From contig CANRIJ010000062.1 in assembly GCA_947630635.1 (NCBI GenBank), positions 1-9,056 on the forward strand: 9,056 nucleotides of DNA, in the 5' to 3' direction. How positions within the stretch are numbered: the first letter of the stretch is position 1; the number at the start of each line of letters is the position of its first letter. Of the stretch, positions 1 to 5,778 are shown piece after piece. Made by a program: the position numbers and the translations under genes. The DNA is from an uncultured Spirochaetaceae bacterium (GTDB taxonomy: Bacteria; Spirochaetota; Spirochaetia; Sphaerochaetales; Sphaerochaetaceae). The notes below the pieces were generated by a model. That model had not been told where the DNA came from and ran no database searches. It worked only from the letters and a program-made list of their open reading frames with translations.

Positions 1-1
1 A

Positions 2-811
2 ACAAGCAATAGAAATTTCGAGGCGCGCTCTGGAACGAAGGATGCAGACGTATTTCTTGTCTCTCCCGAGACAGCCAGCTATAGCGCGATTATGGGCGAG
101 CTGAGAGACCCAAGGGAGTGTAAAGCAGCTATCGAAGGCCTAAAAGAGCTCGATATTCCCATATTCGACGATTCTATGTTCATCTTCCCGAGTGAGGAGA
201 AGACAGAGATCAAGCGAGGTCCGAATATCGGAAATCCTCCCAAGGGAACGCCATTTGAGAACTATTTAAATGGAAATGCTCTTATTAAGGTCTCAGATAG
301 AATCACAACCGATCATATCTGCCCCGCAGGAGCATTTCTGAAATATAGGTCAAACATCCCCAAGTACTCAAAATATGCCTTCCATACAGTGGATGAGACC
401 TTCTCAGAGAGGGCTGAGCTTCTTCGGGATCAGGGTAAGGCTGGATTTATTATTGCCGGTCTTTCCTATGGACAGGGCTCTTCAAGGGAGCATGCTGCAA
501 TCTGCCCAAGCTATTTGGGAGTAAGGGCCATAATAGCGAAATCCATTGAGCGCATACATCAGGCCAATTTGGCGAACTTCGGGATTCTGCCTCTGATTTT
601 TCAGAATCCAGATGATTATGAGAAGATAGATAATGGGGATGAGCTTGAGATTGACGCGCTTTTTGATCTTATCGACAAGGGAAGCGGCTTTGTTAAGAAC
701 AAGACAAAGAATATTCTGATTCCTGTTGATCTTATGGCAACTGAGAGCCAAAAGCGCGAGATCAAAAAGGGCGGAACACTAGGCGATATGGGGATAAGCG
801 ATGGAGAGTAG
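2..811 (+). CDS. acn: Aconitate hydratase (aconitase), C-terminal part, Aquifex-type
   Basis: This 5'-truncated gene is open from base 2 and leaves 269 visible residues, against roughly 640 for the Aquifex-type family. Aconitase is a cytoplasmic [4Fe-4S] enzyme that isomerises citrate to isocitrate. The visible part opens with the family motif SNRNFEARSGTKDA (residues 2-15), followed by LVSPETA. The C-terminal swivel domain then carries DRITTDHICPAGA (around 99-111) and YGQGSSREHA (around 156-165), which holds the active-site Ser-Ser-Arg. The motif spelling (RSGTKDA, and GQGSS rather than GEGSS) resembles the shorter Aquifex-type aconitases more than AcnA or AcnB. An ATG at base 92 is internal, because conserved sequence continues upstream of it. 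The Fe-S cysteines lie outside the window. Its last 11 bases overlap the start of isocitrate dehydrogenase, so the two are co-transcribed and catalyse consecutive steps. Family assignment is very secure; subtype is moderately secure. Confidence 0.95.
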   Translation, partial: TSNRNFEARSGTKDADVFLVSPETASYSAIMGELRDPRECKAAIEGLKELDIPIFDDSMFIFPSEEKTEIKRGPNIGNPPKGTPFENYLNGNALIKVSDRITTDHICPAGAFLKYRSNIPKYSKYAFHTVDETFSERAELLRDQGKAGFIIAGLSYGQGSSREHAAICPSYLGVRAIIAKSIERIHQANLANFGILPLIFQNPDDYEKIDNGDELEIDALFDLIDKGSGFVKNKTKNILIPVDLMATESQKREIKKGGTLGDMGISDGE

Positions 812-1988
812 AGAAATTGTACTTATTGAGGGAGATGGTGTTGGCAAAGAGATATCCTCCTCAATGACCAAAGTAGTGGATGAGGCTGTAAAGGCAGCAT
901 ATAAAGGAAAGAGAAGGCTTTCATTTATAAAAGCCGAGGCTGGTGTTGTGTCTTTGGAAAAGTATGGTGCAACTCTCACAGATGATGTGCTCTCTCTTAT
1001 TAAAAAGCATAAGGTAGCCATTAAGGGACCGCTAATGACTCCAGTTGGAAGGGGAATCAGGTCTGTAAACGTAGAGCTTAGGCAGAAGCTGGACCTGTTT
1101 GTGTGCCAAAGGCCTGTAGAGTATTTCGAGGGTGTCCCTTCCCCGATAAAGAGACCAGAGAATGTGAATATGGTCGTCTTCAGGGAGAATACCGAAGACA
1201 TATACGCTGGAATCGAGTGGAGCGCAGGCTCAGATGGGGCCAAGAAGGTGATTGAGTTTCTCAAACGGGATATGGGCGTTGACAAGATCCGCTTCCCCGA
1301 GACCAGCGCAATAGGCATCAAGCCTGTCAGTGAAGAGGGGAGTAAGAGACTGATTAAGGCTGCCATTGACTTTGCCATCAAAGAGCACAGGAGAAATGTG
1401 ACCTTTGTCCATAAGGGCAATATCATGAAATTCACAGAGGGCGGATTTCTAAATTGGGGAAATGAGCTCTCGAAAGAGAAGTATGGCGCTTATGAGAGGG
1501 ATGGAAGGCTCTATATTCCTCGCACGGGAGAGAGCGACTTGGAGATAAAGAGCTGCATAGCAGATGCATTTCTGCAGAATATTATCCTGAAAAGCGAAGA
1601 GTACGATGTCATTGCAACTCTCAATTTGAATGGAGACTATATATCAGATGCTCTTTCTGCGCTTGTTGGCGGCATTGGAATCGCTCCAGGGGCGAATATA
1701 AATACCTCAACCGGCGTCGCAGTCTTCGAGGCAACTCATGGCACTGCCCCCGATATTGCCGGCAAGGGCATTGTGAATCCTCTCTCGATTATACTCTCGG
1801 CCGCTATGATGCTTGATTATATCGGCTATGGAGAGGCTGCCACGCTCATCAAGAGCGCGGTTAGGACGGTTTTGAAAAATGGATTTGTAACCAAAGACCT
1901 CTATGATACGATGCTGAAGAACTCCCAAAAGGGCGTTTTACTATCAACAGAGGAATTCACAGAGACGCTGATTAGTAATCTAGTTTAG
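801..1988 (+). CDS. icd: Isocitrate dehydrogenase, predicted NAD+-specific
   Basis: This 395-residue enzyme oxidatively decarboxylates isocitrate to 2-oxoglutarate. Sequence seen: IRSVNVELRQ (86-95, substrate loop; Ser88 matches the E. coli phospho-serine Ser113), FRENTEDIYAGIEW, VHKGNIMKFTEGGF, ADAFLQ, NLNGDYISDA and ATHGTAPDIAG. The cofactor positions that make E. coli Icd NADP-specific (Lys344, Tyr345, Tyr391, Arg395) are here Asp318, Ile319, Lys365 and Asp369. This is the pattern known from NAD-dependent homologues, and only the Val351 equivalent (Val325) is unchanged. NAD+ use is therefore inferred with good confidence. The ATG at 801 follows a GGGGAT ribosome-binding site and overlaps the aconitase stop by 11 bases, which suggests translational coupling. 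The 3' end overlaps the convergent HAD gene by 9 bases. E. coli Icd is longer, at 416 residues; this protein has a shorter N-terminus. Confidence 0.97.
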   Translation: MESREIVLIEGDGVGKEISSSMTKVVDEAVKAAYKGKRRLSFIKAEAGVVSLEKYGATLTDDVLSLIKKHKVAIKGPLMTPVGRGIRSVNVELRQKLDLFVCQRPVEYFEGVPSPIKRPENVNMVVFRENTEDIYAGIEWSAGSDGAKKVIEFLKRDMGVDKIRFPETSAIGIKPVSEEGSKRLIKAAIDFAIKEHRRNVTFVHKGNIMKFTEGGFLNWGNELSKEKYGAYERDGRLYIPRTGESDLEIKSCIADAFLQNIILKSEEYDVIATLNLNGDYISDALSALVGGIGIAPGANINTSTGVAVFEATHGTAPDIAGKGIVNPLSIILSAAMMLDYIGYGEAATLIKSAVRTVLKNGFVTKDLYDTMLKNSQKGVLLSTEEFTETLISNLV

Positions 1989-2645
1989 TCTTATGACCTC
2001 GTTGAAGGACTCCAACGCCTCTTTCCAGCTTATAAGAGGCGCGAGTCTTCCTGTTATACTCAGGTCGATTCCAGGAATCTTGATTGCGTATACCCTATTA
2101 AAGCCGGCGGCGATGGCAGCTCTGAGGCCGTTTTCTCCGTCTTCAAAGCAGATTGCCTCATCGCCCCTGACTCCAATCTTATTGAGAGTGTAGGTATATA
2201 CATCAGGGTAGGGCTTGCTTCTCATCATCTCCATGCCATAGACCAGATTCTCTTTAAAGAGCCTATCAAGCGAGAAGTATGGAATGTACCATGCCATGTT
2301 GATCTTTGGGCAGGAGGAGCAGATTGCGACTTCTATATGGCTCTTCTTTGCCATCTCTATGAAGTCTTTGGCATAGGGGGCAAGCTCTATTTTTCTCTTA
2401 TAGCAGAGCTCTTTGTAGATATTCTCCTTGTAGGTGAAAATCTCCTCGGCTCTTTCGTATGAGGCGCCATTCTCAATCATTTTTGCGCACTCTGTGTCTG
2501 TCATCCCTACAAATGACTCATATTTTCTATCATCAATGGGTTTGTCAGTAAAATGGAGGCTTGTCTGATTCCAAGCCTCCTTGTTTTCTATGTAATCAAA
2601 TAGGAGTGTTCCGTTGAAGTCGAAGACTATCAGCTTAGCGTTCAT
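1980..2645 (-). CDS. HAD-superfamily hydrolase, beta-phosphoglucomutase-like, DxN variant
   Basis: This 221-residue haloacid-dehalogenase-fold protein has an alpha-helical cap, and its substrate is unknown. Motif I is FDFNGTL (8-14), with the nucleophile Asp9. The usual second aspartate (general acid/base) is Asn11. Motif II is Ser110 in ICSSC, motif III is Lys144 in SKPYPDVY, and motif IV is Glu168-Asp169 in FEDGENGLRAA. These motifs and the cap between motifs I and II match the phosphoglycolate phosphatase/beta-phosphoglucomutase branch. The gene is last in the - strand operon. Its ATG overlaps the citrate synthase stop by 11 bases and has no clear ribosome-binding site, so it probably relies on coupling. 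Its 3' end overlaps icd by 9 bases. Roles such as removing a damaged or side-product phosphate are speculation. DxN may lower or change activity, though Asn occurs in some HAD subgroups. Confidence 0.9.
   Translation of the reverse strand: MNAKLIVFDFNGTLLFDYIENKEAWNQTSLHFTDKPIDDRKYESFVGMTDTECAKMIENGASYERAEEIFTYKENIYKELCYKRKIELAPYAKDFIEMAKKSHIEVAICSSCPKINMAWYIPYFSLDRLFKENLVYGMEMMRSKPYPDVYTYTLNKIGVRGDEAICFEDGENGLRAAIAAGFNRVYAIKIPGIDLSITGRLAPLISWKEALESFNEVIRLN
2016..2041. repeat. Perfect 8-bp inverted repeat in the 3' end of the HAD gene, just past icd
   Basis: CGCCTCTT (2016-2023) and AAGAGGCG (2034-2041) are perfectly complementary around a 10-base loop. The hairpin starts 28 bases after the icd stop codon, inside HAD codons. 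No U-run follows on either strand, so it is not a standard intrinsic terminator. It could protect or end the icd transcript, but one or two such repeats are expected by chance in 9 kb. Confidence 0.35.
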
Positions 2646-3933
2646 TTAAGGGAACCACTATTTTATGCTCTTCGCCAGTATAGACCTGTCTTGGACGCCC
2701 AAGCTTCTGATAGGGGTCATGTCTCCACTCTAGGTAGTGTGCTATCCATCCTGGAAGTCGCCCCATTGCAAAGAGGACCGTGAACATCGAAGATGGAATA
2801 TTCATTGCATGGAAGCTGATGCCTGTATAGAAGTCGACATTAGGATAGAGATTTCTCTCAATGAAGAACTGATCGTGGGTTGCAAGCTCTTCAAGCTCAA
2901 GTGCTGTATCCAGTAGCTGGTCGGTCTTGCCAGTGGTGTCGATGATCTCCTTTGTGATTTTCTTGGCAACCTTTGCCCTGGGGTCATAGGTCTTATAGAC
3001 TCTGTGCCCAAAGCCTGGGAGACGAAAGTTGTTGTCTTTGTCTTTGGTCATCTTGATTATCTCTTTTGGAGATATATTCTCCTGGATCATTCTGTTCAAG
3101 AGGTCCATGACAGCCTGGTTTGCTCCTCCATGCTTGCTGCCCCAGAGAGCGCAGCATCCTGCTGCAACCGATGCATATAGGTTTGCCTCAGATGAGCCGA
3201 CAAGTCTAACTGCGCTAGTTGAGCAGTTCTGCTCATGGTCTGCATGCAGAATCAAGAGCTCATTCAGTGCTTTTACATGAATCGGGTTGGGGTGGTAGTT
3301 GTTAACCGATGTATAGAACATCATGTTAAGGAAGTTAGCGCAGTAGGATAGGCTATACTGCGGGTCTACAAAGTCATAGCCATTCATCTGCCTATAGGTA
3401 AAGGCTGCAATCGTTCTCATCTTAGAGAGCAGCCTTGTGACTGTAAGGTCGATGTTCTCCTCTGGATCCTTGTCTTCCATCTCTGGATAGAAGGCGGAGA
3501 GTGAGGCTACCATTGCGCTGAGAATTCCCATCGGATGTGCATTTGCAGGATAGCTTCTGATGAAGTTCTTCATGTTCACATGAAGAAGGCTATGCTTATT
3601 TAAAAGCTCTTGGTACTTAGATCGCTCCTCCATGTTTGGAAGGTAGCCTTTGACTAAAAGGTGTGCCACTTCGACAAAGTCACACTTATTAATCAGATCC
3701 TCAATTGAATACCCTCTGTAGTTTAGTATTCCCTTCTCTCCATCGATGTAGCAGATTGATGAGAGGCATGATCCGGTATTCACATATCCCGGGTCATAGG
3801 TGATATATCCTGTATCCTTTCTGAGCTTTGTGATGTCTATGCTTTTGTCGCCCATGTTGTCTGTGATTACATTGGTGACAAATTCCTTGCCGTCATTGAA
3901 GATTATCTTTGCGCCGTCTTTATCTACTTTCAT
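2635..3933 (-). CDS. gltA: Citrate synthase, type II
   Basis: This 432-residue cytoplasmic enzyme condenses oxaloacetate and acetyl-CoA to citrate. Length and sequence match the type II (E. coli-like, normally hexameric) class, including the N-terminal beta domain around residues 1-60. The catalytic triad is visible: His268 (WGSKHGGAN), His310 (GFGHRVYKTYDPR, the family signature) and Asp367 (NVDFYTGI), equivalent to E. coli His264, His305 and Asp362. The ILHADHEQN helix and GRPRQVYTG near the C-terminus also fit. The position of E. coli Cys206, whose modification blocks NADH inhibition, is Val210 here, so allosteric behaviour may differ (inference). The ATG start overlaps the upstream dehydrogenase stop as ATGA and has a GGGAG ribosome-binding site 7 bases upstream. 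It is the middle gene of a tightly coupled operon and converges on acn-icd, which encode the next two pathway steps. Confidence 0.98.
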   Translation of the reverse strand: MKVDKDGAKIIFNDGKEFVTNVITDNMGDKSIDITKLRKDTGYITYDPGYVNTGSCLSSICYIDGEKGILNYRGYSIEDLINKCDFVEVAHLLVKGYLPNMEERSKYQELLNKHSLLHVNMKNFIRSYPANAHPMGILSAMVASLSAFYPEMEDKDPEENIDLTVTRLLSKMRTIAAFTYRQMNGYDFVDPQYSLSYCANFLNMMFYTSVNNYHPNPIHVKALNELLILHADHEQNCSTSAVRLVGSSEANLYASVAAGCCALWGSKHGGANQAVMDLLNRMIQENISPKEIIKMTKDKDNNFRLPGFGHRVYKTYDPRAKVAKKITKEIIDTTGKTDQLLDTALELEELATHDQFFIERNLYPNVDFYTGISFHAMNIPSSMFTVLFAMGRLPGWIAHYLEWRHDPYQKLGRPRQVYTGEEHKIVVPLNER

Positions 3934-4820
3934 AGCTTTTCTCCCGAGAGTTCCTCATATAGCCTATAGAGTGCCTGTGTTCCATCTTTTGAGCGCCCCT
4001 TTGCGCTTAGGGCCTTATAGAGCTCCTTTGTAAGCGAGAGAGATGGGAGAGAAATGCCCATTAGATCTCCCTCTTCTTGGGCAATGGTCATGTCTTTGAC
4101 AAAGTGCTCTACCATGAAGCCTGGTTTGAAATCTCCCTTCAGGACTCTGGGAGCCAGGTTATCAAGGCTCCAGCATCCAGCGGCGCCCTTTGAGATTGTA
4201 GCAACCATTTTCTCGAGATCAAGTCCTGCCTTCTTTGCGTATATCAATGCCTCTGACATTCCTGCCATTGTTCCGGCAATTACAATCTGGTTGGCCATTT
4301 TAGTGTGCTGTCCCGATCCAGCCGGCCCTTGATAGGATATTGATTTTCCGAGTATTTCAAAGTAGGGAAGAGCTCTCTCAAAGGCCTCTTTATCGCCCCC
4401 GACCATAATCGAGAGCGTGCCGCTTCTAGCCCCTGTATCTCCACCTGAGACTGGCGCATCGAGAAATAGGATTTTCTTTTCTTGGCATGCGCTATGGATT
4501 CTCTTCTCAAGAGATGGCTTTGTTGTAGTCATATCGATGAGAATCGAGTTCTTTTTTGCGCCCCTTAAGAGTCCATTTTCACCAAGGTATGTCTCTTCAA
4601 CGTCCTTTGGAAATCCGACTATTGTAAAGACTATATCGCTACTCTCGGCAACTTCCTTTGCGCTTTCCTTCCAGATGGCACCCTCTTTTATAAGGTCCTC
4701 TGCCTTTGATTTTGTCCTTGAGTAGATTGAGAGAGGAAGATTCTCTTTTATTAGTCTTGAGCACATTGAGTGTCCCATAACCCCAAGGCCTATAAATCCT
4801 ATTTTTGCTTTTTCGGTCAT
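3930..4820 (-). CDS. NAD(P)-dependent beta-hydroxyacid dehydrogenase, YkwC-like
   Basis: This 296-residue member of the 3-hydroxyisobutyrate/tartronate-semialdehyde reductase family is the usual length for the family. The N-terminal Rossmann fold shows GLGVMG (11-16), and YSRTKSK (33-39) after the second beta strand; the arginine favours NADP(H) over NAD(H). The substrate motif is DAPVSGG (121-127), the catalytic lysine is Lys174 in GSGQHTKMANQ, and KGDFKPGF lies in the C-terminal helical domain. From memory the wording is closest to Bacillus YkwC-like proteins, whose substrate is not established, so no specific reaction is assigned. It is first in the operon with gltA and the HAD gene, sharing a 4-base ATGA overlap with gltA. 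There is no recognisable ribosome-binding site before the ATG; the upstream bases are pyrimidine-rich, and no in-frame alternative start lies between the ATG and an upstream stop. Translation may be leaderless or from a short leader. Confidence 0.92.
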   Translation of the reverse strand: MTEKAKIGFIGLGVMGHSMCSRLIKENLPLSIYSRTKSKAEDLIKEGAIWKESAKEVAESSDIVFTIVGFPKDVEETYLGENGLLRGAKKNSILIDMTTTKPSLEKRIHSACQEKKILFLDAPVSGGDTGARSGTLSIMVGGDKEAFERALPYFEILGKSISYQGPAGSGQHTKMANQIVIAGTMAGMSEALIYAKKAGLDLEKMVATISKGAAGCWSLDNLAPRVLKGDFKPGFMVEHFVKDMTIAQEEGDLMGISLPSLSLTKELYKALSAKGRSKDGTQALYRLYEELSGEKL

Positions 4821-4877
4821 AAAGAGAAGTTTACAGTCATTTTTGAAATAGTTAAATAAGAGGGGTATAATGCACTA
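4821..4877. promoter_or_regulatory. Divergent promoter region between the gltA operon and the ArsR-family gene
   Basis: These 57 AT-rich bases are the only place for promoters of both the leftward dehydrogenase-gltA-HAD operon and the rightward repressor gene, so a repressor bound here could control both. The rightward promoter is strong (annotated separately). The leftward -10 is weak: TGTAAA, reading leftward from 4835 to 4830, with no good -35. I looked for a 12-2-12 SmtB/CzrA-like palindrome and found nothing convincing. The closest is an imperfect TTGAA/TTAAA pair at 4843-4856. Confidence 0.55.
4843..4871 (+). promoter_or_regulatory. Sigma-70-type promoter of the ArsR-family gene
   Basis: TTGAAA (4843-4848) matches the -35 consensus at 5 of 6 positions. 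It is followed by a 17-base spacer and a perfect TATAAT -10 box (4866-4871). Standard spacing puts transcription start at about 4878, which is the first base of the GTG start codon. This is the best promoter match in the window. Confidence 0.75.
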
Positions 4878-5186
4878 GTGGAAAATCAGATTGGCGAAGA
4901 CGAATTGATAGATGTGGCTGATTTCTTCAAGATCTTTGGAGATGCCACTAGGCTTAGAATACTTCTTATTCTAGATGATAAGGAGGAGCTTACCGTAGGT
5001 AGAATCGCAGAGATTGCCTCAATGTCTCCATCTGCTATATCGCAGCAGCTGAAGGTTTTGAGGGCCTCAAGGCTCGTTAGGTTCAGAAAAGAGGGGAGAA
5101 ATGCCGTCTATAGACTCTCGGATGACCATATAAGGCGAATAATCAAGCTTGGCTTTGAGCACTACGAAGAGACTCTTCTAGGCTGA
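4878..5186 (+). CDS. ArsR/SmtB-family transcriptional repressor with an alpha5-type zinc site
   Basis: This 102-residue winged-helix DNA-binding protein is typical in length for metal-sensing ArsR/SmtB repressors, which act as dimers and leave the DNA when metal binds. The N-terminal helix runs ADFFKIFGDATRLRILLIL (14-32), the recognition helix is SPSAISQQLKVLR (50-62), and the wing is FRKEGRNAVYRL. The C-terminal helix DDHIRRIIKLGFEHYEE aligns without gaps to SmtB, placing Asp82, His84, His95 and Glu98 on its zinc ligands Asp104, His106, His117 and Glu120. The alpha3 cysteine motif of arsenic/cadmium sensors is absent (LTVGRIA). Zn(II) or a similar metal is therefore the likely signal (inference). 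The GTG at 4878 lacks a usable Shine-Dalgarno: AGGGG is 12 bases away and inside the promoter. A later GTG at 4914 would give 90 residues but also lacks one. It is divergent from the gltA operon and overlaps maf by 44 bases. Confidence 0.93.
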   Translation: MENQIGEDELIDVADFFKIFGDATRLRILLILDDKEELTVGRIAEIASMSPSAISQQLKVLRASRLVRFRKEGRNAVYRLSDDHIRRIIKLGFEHYEETLLG

Positions 5187-5778
5187 TAAGCGATTTTAGC
5201 GGAAGTCCGACTACCGTGCTCCAGTTTCCATCTATTCTCTGAACTATACTCCAGCCATTTCTCTGGAGCCTATAGGAGCCTGCTGCGCCAATATAGTCTT
5301 TTGTGTCAAGATACTCTTCGATTTCTCTATCGCTGAGCCTCTTGAAGTATACCTCTGCAACGTCGAAGATCGTAACAGGATCATTTCCTGGGATATAGAG
5401 AGTGCTCCCGCTAATAACGCTGTGCTTATTCCCAGATAGCATCTTGAGCGTCTCTCTTGCATCAGATCTGTCTTTTGGCTTTCCTATGAGATTTCCATTA
5501 AAGAGCACCATTGTGTCTGCGCTTATTGCAGGAAGGCCTTTATCAGGCTCGGTAGAGGAGAGGTACTCTCTCATTTTATTCTCAGAAAGCTCCATTATCC
5601 TCTCGAAACAGTCTTCTCTATCTGATTTTTCCTCGCCTCTTGGCTTATATAGAGTGACTTTCGATCCGCCTGCTTCAACAAGTGCCCTCCTATTGGGAGA
5701 TGATGAGGCTAGAACAAGGAAGGGAAAGCGCCTTGAGAACTCAAGCTGAGTAGAATCGGGCTCTATGATTCTTTCCAT
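5143..5778 (-). CDS. maf: Maf-family nucleoside triphosphate pyrophosphatase
   Basis: This 211-residue house-cleaning enzyme hydrolyses non-canonical or pyrimidine NTPs (dTTP/UTP or m7GTP by subfamily) to NMP and pyrophosphate. Motifs are LVLASSSPNRRALV (21-34), PRGEE (46-50), SADTMVL with Asp88, GKP with Lys100, LSGNKHSVISG, AAGSYRLQ with Gln172, and STVVGLPL (187-194). In the family's SPRR motif the first arginine (E. coli YhdE Arg12) is Asn29; the second is kept as Arg30. The subfamily cannot be settled. The start at 5778 is chosen because GAGGAG lies 8 bases upstream. It then overlaps the ABC-F stop by 16 bases and leaves about 20 residues before the core. An upstream GTG at 5808 would add 10 residues. 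It is co-transcribed behind the ABC-F gene, and its 3' end overlaps the repressor gene tail-to-tail by 44 bases. Confidence 0.93.
   Translation of the reverse strand: MERIIEPDSTQLEFSRRFPFLVLASSSPNRRALVEAGGSKVTLYKPRGEEKSDREDCFERIMELSENKMREYLSSTEPDKGLPAISADTMVLFNGNLIGKPKDRSDARETLKMLSGNKHSVISGSTLYIPGNDPVTIFDVAEVYFKRLSDREIEEYLDTKDYIGAAGSYRLQRNGWSIVQRIDGNWSTVVGLPLKSLISLEESLRSAQSQA

Noticed and set aside
779..1435. 218-codon open frame on the - strand opposite icd
   Set aside because: It lies wholly inside a confidently identified gene, its translation resembles no family, and it is rich in Ser/Leu/Thr as expected of a shadow frame.
4417..4725. 102-codon + strand open frame inside the dehydrogenase gene
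   Set aside because: It is a shadow of a conserved gene with no coding signal of its own.
4837..4856. Possible SmtB/CzrA-type operator
   Set aside because: The only symmetries are TCA-TTTT-TGA and an imperfect TTGAA/TTAAA pair. Neither matches the known 12-2-12 palindrome, so no operator is claimed.
5402..5749. 115-codon + strand open frame inside maf
   Set aside because: It is antisense to conserved Maf motifs, with no ribosome-binding site or recognisable domain.
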